A DNA stretch of 64,000 nucleotides from the NCBI RefSeq assembly GCF_000226095.1, contig NC_016478.1, forward strand, positions 2,656,001 through 2,720,000, written 5' to 3'. This DNA is from Thermothelomyces thermophilus ATCC 42464 (lineage: Eukaryota > Ascomycota > Sordariomycetes > Sordariales > Chaetomiaceae). Positions 50,260 through 59,677 of the stretch are shown in pieces. The position numbers were made by a program, and so were the translations under genes. Position 1 is the first letter of the stretch; every line of letters begins with the position of its first letter. The notes beneath the pieces are model-generated. The model ran no database searches, was not told the origin of the DNA, and saw only the letters and a program-made list of their open reading frames with translations.

Positions 50260-52544
50260 TCTAAAGGGACAGATAAGCCACTTAAAGAGGCTAAACTAGG
50301 TCTAGAATACTATTAAATGTTTATAGCCCTCCGCGATCCGGATACAATAGAAGGCTGCCTAGATATCTAACTTTATAAACTACTTAGCTCTAGCTAGAGA
50401 GTAAAGCGTTTCCTTAATAAGTAAGAAGGGGTATCGATTTTACTTTATAATCTTATTTAGCGCTCGATAATCGATATAGAACCTCTAACCTCTATCTACT
50501 TTCTCTACTAAGAGGATAGGGGTAGCGGCCGAAGAGGAGCTAGCTCGGATCTATCCCTTATCTAGTAAGTTAACGACTTGCTTTCGGACTTCTAATAAAT
50601 GATCCTATGGTATATTATAGAGAGGCCCCTAAGGAAGTTTAGGGATCTTTCTATCTAGGCCTTCCTTTAATTTAATGTGATGATCGGCCGTGCCGCGATA
50701 TAGGGGAAGTCTGCTAGCTTTCTCTTTATTAAAGAGGTTAGTAAAGTCGTAAAGTTCGTCTAGTAAGGTAACCTCTAACTCTGTACTAGGCCCTAGTTAG
50801 GTACCCTTATTCTCTATACCTTCTTTGTCAAATTAGCGTCTTAATTCTAGGATAGTTATTATTTTCTAGATACTAGTAACTAGGAAGGTATTAGAAGTCT
50901 TCTTCTTCTATACTCTCTAAACTATACCTATAAAGACTATACCTATAATTTAGGAGATTCCTATCTATCTTAACTATAAAGAGATTTTATAGACAAGTAA
51001 TTCTAATTATATCCCGATTTTAAGAATACCTATATATATATTTAGTTTAACCTCCTAGTATTCTATCTATAGAAGACCTAGTATAATGTTATATACAAGT
51101 CCTAGGACTATATAAAACATGGCCTAACTCTCCTAGCCATCGATATCTATTGTAACGTAGGCTATCTAAGTAATCTTCTAGTCCTATTATAGCCCAGTCA
51201 TAGTCCTAAGGGTATATATAGTAGGTAAACTAATCTACTTGATTCTAAGCTTTTAGTATATTCTCTTACTAATAATGCTATAGCTAGAATATCTACTATC
51301 TACTTAAATATTTATAAAGCTAGTAGAGTTAAGGAAGATTAGAATAAGAAAAGGAGGTCTATCTATTCTTTTACTAATCTCTATAAACTTGTCTTTTAGG
51401 TAGTTATAGTCTTCTAGCCCCCTTATAAGACTTTACTTAGGGGTTACTCTTTTCCCTACTTACTATCTTCTTCGTTAGATAGGTCGTCGTCTTCCTTCTA
51501 ATCCTCAGCCTCTAAGGCATTAATATCGGTTCTTGGCTAGTTCTACTATACTAGCCTTAAAGTAAGGGTAAAGTAACATTTAATAATAAAGTAACCCTTC
51601 TACCTATACTAGATATACGCTCTAGCTACTTGTCAGGCTATACGTACTTCCGGACTAACCTATTCTACCTATAGGGCGTTACCTTTACGTTTTCCTACCT
51701 TATCCTTATTAGGTCCCTTCCTCTATAGGTTAGTATATAACAAGTTAATTCTAGTCATTAGTATATCTCCTTCCATATCCTTTTCTCTCTATAGTTTAGG
51801 TACCGCCTACCGCCCCTATATCTACTAATACTTATCACTAAGCCAAAGAGCCTCGAGATCTATAGCAATCTTACGGTATTTCTCGACTACCATTATATAA
51901 TTATCCTAGGGAATTCCTCGTCTGACCGCTATATATTTAAGTTTCGGAAAGAGGCATTATTATAATTTAATTAGGTATAGCTTATCACTCTAAAGGAGAC
52001 TACTTACCTTTAATAGCTTAGCCTTAAACCAAATAATAAAGGCGGTAAACGGTTCGTTATCTCTCTATCAAAGGAATTCTAGTTCTAGTAAGGCTATCGT
52101 CTTCTTATAAAGGTTAGAGAAGATACTCTCAAGATATTAGAGGAACTTAGTCAGGTTATACCTAACTTTTAGGCCTATAGATTTATAGTAGGCTATAACC
52201 TAAGTCTGTACCTAGCATATAAGGTTTCCCTAGATAAAGACCTATTGGTCGTAATTAGAGCCGATAAAATCTCTATTAGCTATAAGGACGTATTCTATCG
52301 TACTCTTCTATACTATAAAGAATTCCTTTTTGCCGTTAAAAGGTTATTTAGTTAGGAGACGCTTCCGCTATAGCCGCTAAGCTTTAAGGGGCACCCTAGC
52401 CGACTTAGGGGTTAGGATAGGTTAGGTTTAGGATGCTTAGAGAGTGTCGATTGTCGCGTTCTGCTGTTCTACTACTACTTAAAGGGAGTAGACGAGCTCC
52501 TATAATTCCGCTAAGCCTAAGGGCCTATATACCATCGAATCCAT
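50260..52544 (-). pseudogene. gag and pol start of element C (gag, protease, RT N-terminal half)
   Basis: Minus-strand reading starts with ATG at 52544 (Met-Asp-Ser-Met-Val-Tyr-Arg-Pro). It shows a gag-like region to about 51700 with Gln-rich helices and Phe-Ile-Ile-Trp-Phe-Lys-Ala-Lys-Leu, then protease and the RT N-terminal half up to the B insertion. The joint with 20951 restores the RT frame. Stops are frequent at former Gln and Trp codons. Confidence 0.75.
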
Positions 52545-52604
52545 TATAACTATATTATTAATAACTTCCTTAGGGAGTTACTACCGGTAAGAAGGTAGTC
52601 GAAA

Positions 52605-52933
52605 TGTAATATACTAGCCTTATAGTAACTATAGATAAGTATATAATATTTTATTCGACTACCTTAGGGAGGAAAAAGAGGAAAGTTATAAGAGTTATAT
52701 AGAGGAGTGCCTTTTAACTAATATATATATATATGACCTAGATAGGGCCTGGTTAGGCTCTAGGTCGGGCGTTAACCGGGCCCTGGCTGCGTATCTACCG
52801 GACAAGTTACGAACGAGCAACAAACGTTCTATAGACCTGTAGGGCGTACGGGAGTAGGGTGGGGTGGGTCCATTCTAGTGCCCGGGTAAAGCCTAGGCAT
52901 TGTCTAGCCCGGGTGTAGCCTGGGCCTATAACA
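52605..52933 (-). repeat. 5' LTR of element C
   Basis: 329 bp, TGTAAT..ATAACA, less mutated than its partner at 3000-3328. TSD AATAT follows (52934-52938). Confidence 0.88.
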
Positions 52934-52938
52934 AATAT

Positions 52939-53730
52939 AGGCTATTTACCTCCTAGGTTTGACGTTAGATATACCATTTTCTATAGATAGCACCTATTAT
53001 GATAAAGGTTTCGTTACTTTAGACTACCTTCTTCTAGTCCTCTAAGGTCTAATCTTTTACCTATATTATAAATTTAAGCTAAGCTATCTTTTAAGCCTTA
53101 TTTAATCCTAGCTTAGTTATTAACTTGATATTCTTAAAGCTAGTTTATTTTAACTATTATTAAATAGTCTCCTAGCCTAGCCCTATTTTACTAAGCTGAT
53201 TAGTAACTATATTAGTAATTTACTAATAAAAGTATTATCTAATAATACTATTTTTAGTTACTACCTATTTAATAACTTTGGAAACAGATTTGGTTATAAC
53301 CTTTAGCCTCCTAGACTTTGGTATATTAGCGATATATTCGTCCTTAATAGGGCTACCTAGTATATATCCCTATACCTTAGCCCTACGAAGAAGAGCCTTT
53401 AGTATGTCTTTTTTGACCCTAGTTTTATCTTCGATTTTAAACATTTTGACTCCTATACTATAAAGGGTCAACGCCTATGTTCGTTAGATAATAGTAGTAT
53501 ATTTGTCCTTCTTAGGGGGTACTTCGGGAACTATAGGCACTTCGGGAACTATAGGCACTTCGGGAACTATAGGCGCTTCGGGGACTATAGGCACTTTGGG
53601 GACTACGCGCACTTCGGGGACTACAGGCATTTCGGGCATTACAGGCACTTCGGACTCTCTAGGTATAGTAAGCTCTATCAGTACTAAGCTAGTTAGAGTA
53701 GGTCTATTAACCTTAGAAAAACAGCTTACC
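52939..53730 (-). pseudogene. Tc1/mariner-type transposase, N-terminal and first catalytic part
   Basis: Minus strand. From higher to lower coordinates: an N-terminal segment with seven Pro-Glu-Val-Pro-Ile-Val-type hexapeptides (53484-53732 open), then a helix-turn-helix region (53280-53463 open) with Leu-Leu-Arg-Arg-Ala-Lys-Val-Tyr-Gly-Tyr and Gly-Ser-Pro-Ile motifs typical of fungal Tc1 transposases. Near 53050-53020 follows a Val-Val-Trp-Ser-Asn-Glu-Thr segment, where Asn replaces the first catalytic Asp (GAC to AAC). The rest is at 2724-2994. RIP damage is lighter at the N-terminal end. The terminal inverted repeat was not identified. Confidence 0.7.
53521..53654. repeat. 18-bp minisatellite inside the transposase 5' region
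   Basis: About seven and a half units of an 18-mer beginning ACTTCGGGAACTATAGGC, with point differences. On the minus strand it encodes the Pro-Glu-Val-Pro-Ile-Val repeat. Confidence 0.9.
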
Positions 53731-53742
53731 AAAACGCTCTAG

Positions 53743-54125
53743 AATTATTACAGCTACTGAATTTGGGAGATTTGTAGGCTCTGGCATCAAGGTTAGGCAG
53801 GGAAAAACCTAGATATGTAGGTGGAGATCAATTTATAATAGAAATTACAGTATAAACAAGATTGTATATGTACTTCGCACGTTGTCAGCAGCCCAGGCTT
53901 GGCATGCCTTGGGGGATGGACTTTCTGGGCCAACCTCCGTAACGTTATACAATTACGGATTACGGAGTAGTTATCAGCTGTTCACCGACCCACTCTTATT
54001 TTCCCTCTTGGGATCGATTCGTTACCACAAACCTCAAACCTGAACCGATCCCGGCATTGCACCACGACCGACAGTGCGAATTGGTTGGCTATCTTTTCTT
54101 TCCTGCAGACTATGAGATATACGAA
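53743..54125 (+). promoter_or_regulatory. Boundary between RIP-mutated DNA and genes; DCAF4-like gene upstream region
   Basis: No ORF of note. Base composition changes here from RIP-mutated to normal. A short inverted pair CTCCGTAA/TTACGGAG lies near 53934-53973. No clear TATA box. A six-codon upstream ORF is at 54112-54129. Confidence 0.5.
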
Positions 54126-54129
54126 ATGA
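54112..54129 (+). promoter_or_regulatory. Upstream ORF overlapping the DCAF4-like start codon
   Basis: ATG at 54112 opens five sense codons and a TGA at 54127-54129. That stop overlaps the main ATG (54126-54128) as ATGA, a geometry that allows termination-reinitiation. Whether the transcript includes this ATG is unknown. Confidence 0.45.
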
Positions 54130-56013
54130 ATCGAGATATACCTGGGTTTTACTATGGTGTGTCCGGATTTTATTCCAACCTCTCTCTCCATCCTTTCCCA
54201 ATAAACTTGCAACCTCCCCATCTACCTAATTCTTTATTTTTTTCTTTTTACATTCCAGGGAACAAAAGAGAGAACACGGTACGTTTATCGACAAACTGAC
54301 CTCCGGTCTCTCTTAGATAGCGTCAAGCGCCGGTACTTCCGCATCGAGAAGAGCCAGACCGCCCCCTCACAGGCGGAGTGGTCGGCGCGGAATGTCAAGC
54401 GGAGAGCGGCCGAGCAGGCGGAGGAGGAGAAGCGGCGGGCGAGGCTGCGACGGGACGCGCAGAAGGTGAGGAGAGCGCGCGTCGAGACCGTTCCGCTGAT
54501 GGGCGGGCTGCTGGCCAGGGAAACCGGCATGTCCCGGAGAGGGGACGGGGTCGGGTCCGGGGACGAGGTGGTGGCTAGGGCTTGGGCCGGCAGTCTGGCG
54601 GAGAAAGGGGAGGTGAGGCTCTGGCCGAGCGTCGGCGTCGGCCTCGACTACAGGACGGTCTCGGCGATGTGGGTTGGGGGCGGCGTTGAGGACGACGGGC
54701 TGGGGATCGTCTGCGGGGTCCTTGAACGCCTCTGGCCCTCGTCATCGTTCATCCCGCGAGATGCAGACGACCGGTGAGTTATTGCTGATGCTCCATAACA
54801 ACAAAACGAAGGTGTAGGAGCCGAGAGCCGGGTGACTGACAACGAGGAGGATCAATTTCCAGTTCGCCGCCGGACGGTACCCCCGCGTTGGCTTCCAGCC
54901 AAGGATAGTCAGGGAGTTAACTTCTCAGGGGGGTGTCACGGCGATCAAGTGCCACGAGCCGTCGTCCAGGATCCTCCTTGCCTATGAATCCTTCCTGGGC
55001 GGCGTCGGAATCTGGCAGTTCCGAGTTCGAGCCCAGGAAGGGGGAGCAGGCCTTGTGCAGCTTCTACGAGGCGGTATGTGAATCCATGATCACCCCGGCT
55101 TCCCCCTCTCTCCCCTGAGACCAACCGAGGCGGCCAGAACTAATACGCCTCTTTTTTCTTGGTAGATAGCGATGGACTGGACCCCTACTTTGCCTCGCTC
55201 GGGAACGGGTCTGCTTTCACCATCCGCGCCCTGCAGCCCGCTCCTCCGAGCTCCCGGCTGACCTGCCTCGTCGGCACCGACCGAGGCATTGCCCAGCTGC
55301 ACAACGACGCTCTCACCTTGCTGACACCGCCTCCGCGACAGGGTCAGCGCCACCCGCACCGCAGGAGAAGGCAGCCGTGCGCTCCCGACCCAGACGCCCC
55401 CCCCTGGCAAGGCGACGTCCTCTCGGTCGACTTCCTGCACCAGAACTCGGCCGATACGGTCCTCGCCGGCACCCGCTCCGGCCGGGTCTGCCTGCTGGAC
55501 CTGCGCGTGCCCCCGCGCCAGTGGTCCGCCCGGTCCAACACGTTTCGCCACCCCAGCAGCACCGCGCACGTCCGGTCCGTCGGGGCCTACCACGTCCTCG
55601 CCGCCGGACCGCTCGACGCCATGGCTCTGTACGACGTCCGCTTCTTGCGCCAACGACGACAACAACACCGCCAACAACAGACCCTCCCGCTCTTCACGTT
55701 TCCGGCGTACCGCAACGCAGCGCACCTCTGCGTCGGGCTGGACGTGCTAACGGAACCCGGATACGGAGGAGGAGGAGGAGGAGGAGGGGGAATCGTGGCA
55801 GCAGCGCACGCTACGAACCGCGCCGATGACAGGGGAACGGTCGCGCTGTACTCGCTCCGAGACGGCTCGCGGATCTCCGGGGCCGCGGTCGACGCCGTGC
55901 GGGCGCCGGGAGTCGTGCAGAGCCTTCAGTGGCAGACGCTGCCGGGGGACCGGCACCCGAGCCTGTTTGTAGGCGAGGGGCCGGTTGTGAGAAAGTACTC
56001 GTTTTGGGCCTGA
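54126..56013 (+). CDS. DCAF4/WDR21-like WD40 protein (predicted CUL4-DDB1 substrate receptor)
   Basis: Four exons: 54126-54156, 54317-54773, 54847-55073, 55166-56013 (1563 nt, 520 aa). The first, second and third introns open with GTGTGT, GTGAGT and GTATGT and end in TTAG, GAG and TAG. The N-terminus, Ile-Pro-Gly-Phe-Tyr-Tyr-Asp followed by Arg-Tyr-Phe-Arg-Ile, is the DCAF4 signature. A basic helical segment (about 30-60) precedes beta-propeller blades. Leu-Asp-Leu-Arg and Tyr-Asp-Val-Arg after blade strands resemble the WDxR motif that contacts DDB1. The protein ends Arg-Lys-Tyr-Ser-Phe, like the family. A poly-Gly run and a Gln/Arg stretch are lineage-specific. In animals the family recruits substrates to the nuclear CRL4 ligase; the fungal role is inferred. 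The second intron's acceptor is ambiguous by 3 nt (54847 or 54850). It is the first intact gene next to the transposon island. Confidence 0.83.
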
Positions 56014-56578
56014 TATCGGCCTTTATCTCGTTCTCCACGCGGGATGTTGTGTACAGTACACGTACGCCTTACATGGGAAATCAGAGGAGTTCCAAGGGAT
56101 TAAAAAGTATACATATATCGTAGGGCCTCGACCCGCGTTGCCCGCTTTTTTGTATTAGCCGTGATCCATACAGCGAATAAGCTATCTACGAACCGAGAAT
56201 TTTAGCGAGGTTATAAGAATATTACATGTTAGTATACTTGAACACACCATACCATTCTTCGCACAATACTGCGTATCCAAATAGGGCGTGACCTACCCAG
56301 ACAATCAATCTTTTCTGCGAAACGCTGTTCGACCTCGTTCGCGAAAGGCGTTCCTTTTGAATCCAAATCTCATTAAGCAGGGCGGAGAGCGAAGATACCG
56401 AGACGGAACCATGGCCATCCGGCGACCAAACATGTCTAGTATTAACCCGAAATCGAAGGGGAGGCAAAAAAAAAAAAAGAAAGAAGGAAAAGGAGCTCAA
56501 GGGGTTTCAAGAGCCCCTCTTCAGGTTATAACACCCCGCCAGCCCGGGGAATGCCCTTTCGAACACGTCGCCGAGCGT
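56014..56578. other. Convergent intergenic region
   Basis: 565 bp between the ends of the DCAF4-like gene (plus) and the bZIP gene (minus), so both 3' UTRs lie here. It contains a 12-A tract near 56467-56478. No convincing coding frame. Confidence 0.6.
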
Positions 56579-58778
56579 TCAGTTCTCCAGCTTCCTCATG
56601 TGCTGCTCAAAGACGGGATTGATCATGAGCTCGTCGCCCGTGGGGCTGGCCAGCAGCGCGTAGGCGTCCTCGTATGGCCAGTTGAGGCTCAGGGTCGAGG
56701 TGAAGGGGATGAAGAAGTTGTCAAAGGGGAAGGCGCCGTCCTCGTAGCCGCTGACCAGGCGCTCCCGCATGCGGGGGAACGGGATGTGGTCGAACCAGGC
56801 CGGGTGCTCCTTCTCGGTCTGCTGGCGGACGGGGCGGAACCAGGGGGGCAGGCGGAGGTAGTTCTCCTGCGTCGGGGACACCTGCCAGCGCATGAGGAGG
56901 AACATGGCGTACAGGACGGCCACGCGCTCCGGGAGGGCCGACAGGTCCGGGAAGCGGGCGAGTATGTCGGTGAAGACCTTGGAGAGCGGGTGTGAGTAGA
57001 GCGACACGGCGGGGTTGAGGAGCGACGAGACGGAGGGGTAGCGGGGCCCCAGGATCTCGGATTGCGAGAGGCCTTCGGCGGCGCGCTGGCGCCGCTCCGA
57101 GAGGAAGTCGACGAGTATGGAGTCGAGCGGGCAGGTTGGCGGGCAGTTGCGCGGAGTGAGGGCGTAGATGGGAGTGGGCCGGGCCGTGGGCGGTCCCGAG
57201 GCGGCCGCCGCGCCGGGCGTCGGGGGCGCGGGGAGACCGCTGGGAGCGGCGACGGGTGCCTGGTTGTAAACGGGGGAGTGAACCTGGGTCGGCGTCGGTG
57301 CTGTCGCTTGCAGACCCGGTATCATAGACACGGTCGCGGTCCAGTCGTGCTTCATGGGTAGGTGGTGATATTTTGGCGAGTCCTGGGCGCCCTCGATGCC
57401 GCTCTTGATTCTGGCGATCTTGAGCTTGGGATCGACCAAGAACTCCAGACCGAGCTTGTCAGAGCCCAGGTCTAGGCCGTGGGCAAGGTCATATCGTTGC
57501 TGGTTGAACAAAACCGTTTCTGGAAACGGCTGCGGCGGCAGCGGTTGCTGCTGCTGCTGCTGCTGCTCGTCGACGCCTACGGTGGGCGCGATAGGGGACA
57601 AGCTGTGTTGCCACCGGCTCTGAGTCTCCACGGACGCCGGCGAGGGCACGCTCGTTTGCGTGGACCCGGCGTTGTGAGTGGTTGTTGCCGCGGGTGGTTG
57701 GGTGAGGGAATGGCTCCGACCCTGAGACTGAAACGGCGCCGCTGCTAACATTTCGAGTCAGGAAGCTGGCTAGTGAAGACCAGAGACCCGAGGGGGCAAA
57801 GGTTTGGGGGAGAGGTTGCAAAGGAGGAAGAGGAAAAAAAGGGGGGGGGGGGGAGAAATGATCTAAGACGAACAACAATCAGGCGGAGCAGGCCCATCGG
57901 ATGTGCCGCCGAGAACAGGTTGGATCATGGCCACGATGGCAGCCATGCGCCTCTTCAGGCCTGCGAGCTCTGCCTCGACGGCCTCCTTCTGGCGAATGAC
58001 TCTCTGCAGCTCCTGGTACGGCTGCATGGACTTGAGGGCGGCAATCTCGCGCTCGTACTGTTCCGTCCGGAGACGCTGACGCTCGCGGATGGCACGCTGC
58101 GCCTCGCGGTCTAACCATACATTACTACGTCAGTTTTACCAGACCATACAAGGACAGCCAGGTGCGTGTTGGGACAGGCTTGATCCAGACTGGGGGATCC
58201 TGAACCAGGCCGCCAAACCCGGCCCGACCCGAACCAAGAGCCGGACCGGGACGCGAGACGGGGGAGCGGGACCGGCGATCGGGACCTGGGTTCGGTCCCC
58301 ACTCACCATTGGCTCGCTTCCTCTCCAGCTGCTCCGGGGTCAGGTTGCCCACGCCCCGGGGCCCCCGGCCGGTCTTGCGCTTCTTGGGCGCACCCCCAGC
58401 CTGTGTGCCGTCTATGGCGGCGGCATTATGGGACCCGGGCGCTGCCTGCTGTTGTGTTGCTGTTGATGGCGTGCCGTGTTCGCTGCTGCCCGGCTCGGGA
58501 TGCTGCTCCCCCGAACCGTGGTTCGCGGCAGCGCCGGCGCCGGCGTCGGCGCCGCTGCCGTTACTAGCGATCGCCGGGATGGGAACCGCGGACGCGGCGA
58601 AGCTGCGCTTGCGTCCAAGCTCCGTGGGAGGATTGGCGCTATAACCGTGTGGCGTGGATCCCGGGGATTCCCAAGCACCTGCCGTGCTTGTAACGCCGCT
58701 TGTAAGCCCAAGGTTAGCTGCATCGATGGTCGGATCTGGACTCCCGGATGTGTTGACCGAAAGCCACGACGACGCCAT
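56579..58778 (-). CDS. bZIP transcription factor with C-terminal DUF3425 domain
   Basis: Three exons on the minus strand: 58778-58307, 58110-57874, 57744-56579 (1875 nt, 624 aa). The first intron has GTGAGT, an ACTGAC branch and TTAG. The second has GTTCGT, a CTGACTC branch and TTAG. Residues about 145-175 form a basic region ending Ala-Asn-Asp-Arg-Glu-Ala-Gln-Arg-Ala-Ile-Arg, split by the first intron. A helical segment with irregular heptads follows to about 225. A Pro/Ala/Gln-rich linker with poly-Gln leads to DUF3425 (about 445-620: Trp-Phe-Arg-Pro, His-Pro-Ala-Trp-Phe-Asp, Pro-Phe-Pro-Arg-Met-Arg). Fungal bZIP-DUF3425 proteins are presumed nuclear regulators; target genes are unknown. 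The start is the first in-frame ATG. Retention of the second intron would stop the protein before DUF3425. Confidence 0.83.
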
Positions 58779-58790
58779 CGGTTGGTGAAA

Positions 58791-58838
58791 CGGGATGGGA
58801 TCGGGATGGGATCGGGATGGGATCGGGATGGGATGGGG
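58791..58838. repeat. 11-bp tandem repeat in the bZIP 5' leader
   Basis: About four units of GGGATGGGATC lie directly upstream of the start codon in the predicted 5' UTR. On the transcript strand it is a C-rich GATCCCATCCC repeat. Confidence 0.85.
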
Positions 58839-58893
58839 TCCCCCTCCCCCCACCCCCAACGGGCCAATCGACGACTTTGTGTTGTTGGACTGC

Positions 58894-58993
58894 CTGAAAC
58901 AGCAAAATTCAATAAAATAAGATAAGAAATAATAATAATAATAATATTAATTAAAATAAAAACAATGGATCGAGTACGAGCACTGTGACTTAC
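58894..58993 (-). other. Probable 5' UTR intron of the bZIP gene
   Basis: GTAAGT at 58993-58988 and TTTCAG at 58899-58894 on the minus strand bracket 100 bp of AT-rich sequence with an ATT repeat. The surrounding sequence is GC-rich. No ATG in frame with the CDS lies downstream of it before 58778. Needs transcript support. Confidence 0.5.
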
Positions 58994-59677
58994 TGCCAAG
59001 GCACACACCCAACCGGAGCTTGTTGGGTCGCTTGTTGGTGCTGGACCCCCTCGGCCCCTGCGAGCTTGTGCTCGTTTGTGTCGAGGCAAAAAGGCGGGAA
59101 CCAGGCAGCGACTCGAGCATTTGAGCTTGGGGAAGGTGGTCCGAGTCATTCGCGGGCGGGGGTGGGCACTCGGCTTGGCAGTCACTGGTCCCACGGCGAA
59201 CTTGCCAACTGACATCTCTTGAACCAAACTCTCTCGAGTTGTATGTAACCAAGCAAGCAGGAGGATGCTTGCACACAATGCAGGATTCTTTTACAATGGT
59301 CTCACTCACCAACGCTATATCTGACGGACATGCGAATGTCCTTGGACAGCTTGGCAGTGTTAGTTTCTGTCCACATTATTGTGTCGTTCATAAAGAAAAA
59401 TAAAAAAGTGAAAAAAAAAGTAAAATATCCGAGGAAACATTTGCGGATAAGACACAACGAGAAAGCGATGAAAAACCCGAGATCAAGATAGATAGCTTTA
59501 CAGTGACCGATGCTTCTACAGACCTAAATACCAGCAAGGCTTCTTCTTCTTCTAAGCCTCATTCATCGAGACATTACCCCTTAGCACGTCATCTCCATCT
59601 CCCTTCCATTCCCTGAATGACACCCCTCTCCATCCCTCCTTGCCATTCCCTCCCCCTTCTTCTTCCTCCCTCGTCAT
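58994..59677 (-). promoter_or_regulatory. bZIP promoter region and NIC96 3' UTR
   Basis: 684 bp between the two minus-strand genes. The side nearer 59677 has T/C-rich sequence downstream of the NIC96 stop, the expected place of its 3' UTR. An ORF of 121 codons (58947-59312) shows no recognisable domain and is not called. No TATA box stands out. Confidence 0.5.

Larger units (their letters stand above)
3000..52933 (-). mobile_element. Ty3/gypsy element C (outer element), split by insertions E and B
   Basis: A second gypsy family on the minus strand, about 7.3 kb once the insertions are removed. The segments are 3000-3689, 17068-20951 and 50260-52933. It has 329-bp LTRs (3000-3328, 52605-52933), gag starting at 52544, pol ending at 18402-18404, a chromodomain, and a separate plus-strand ORF between pol and the 3' LTR. 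TSD AATAT flanks it. Removing B restores a continuous reverse transcriptase frame around the Pro-Phe-Gly-Leu-type motif. It is heavily RIP-mutated: the RT active site reads Tyr-Leu-Asn-Asn instead of Tyr-Leu-Asp-Asp. Confidence 0.88.

Noticed and set aside
53521-53654. Regular short repeats resembling a CRISPR array
   Set aside because: The 18-bp units are contiguous without spacers and encode a peptide repeat in a eukaryotic transposon.
1-53740. Centromere or subtelomere
   Set aside because: RIP-mutated nested gypsy elements occur in fungal centromeres, but nothing here (no telomere repeat, no chromatin data) distinguishes that from a dispersed heterochromatic island.
54157-54316. A 20-nt microexon inside the first intron of the DCAF4-like gene (between CCAG and GTACGT)
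   Set aside because: Including it shifts the frame and destroys the Arg-Tyr-Phe-Arg-Ile motif, whereas direct splicing gives the family signature.
56288-56995. 235-codon plus-strand frame over the bZIP 3' end
   Set aside because: It overlaps DUF3425 coding sequence antisense and includes the poly-A tract; composition is a shadow.
58947-59312. 121-codon minus-strand frame upstream of the bZIP gene
   Set aside because: No domain, crosses a probable 5' UTR intron donor, and lies in a promoter region.
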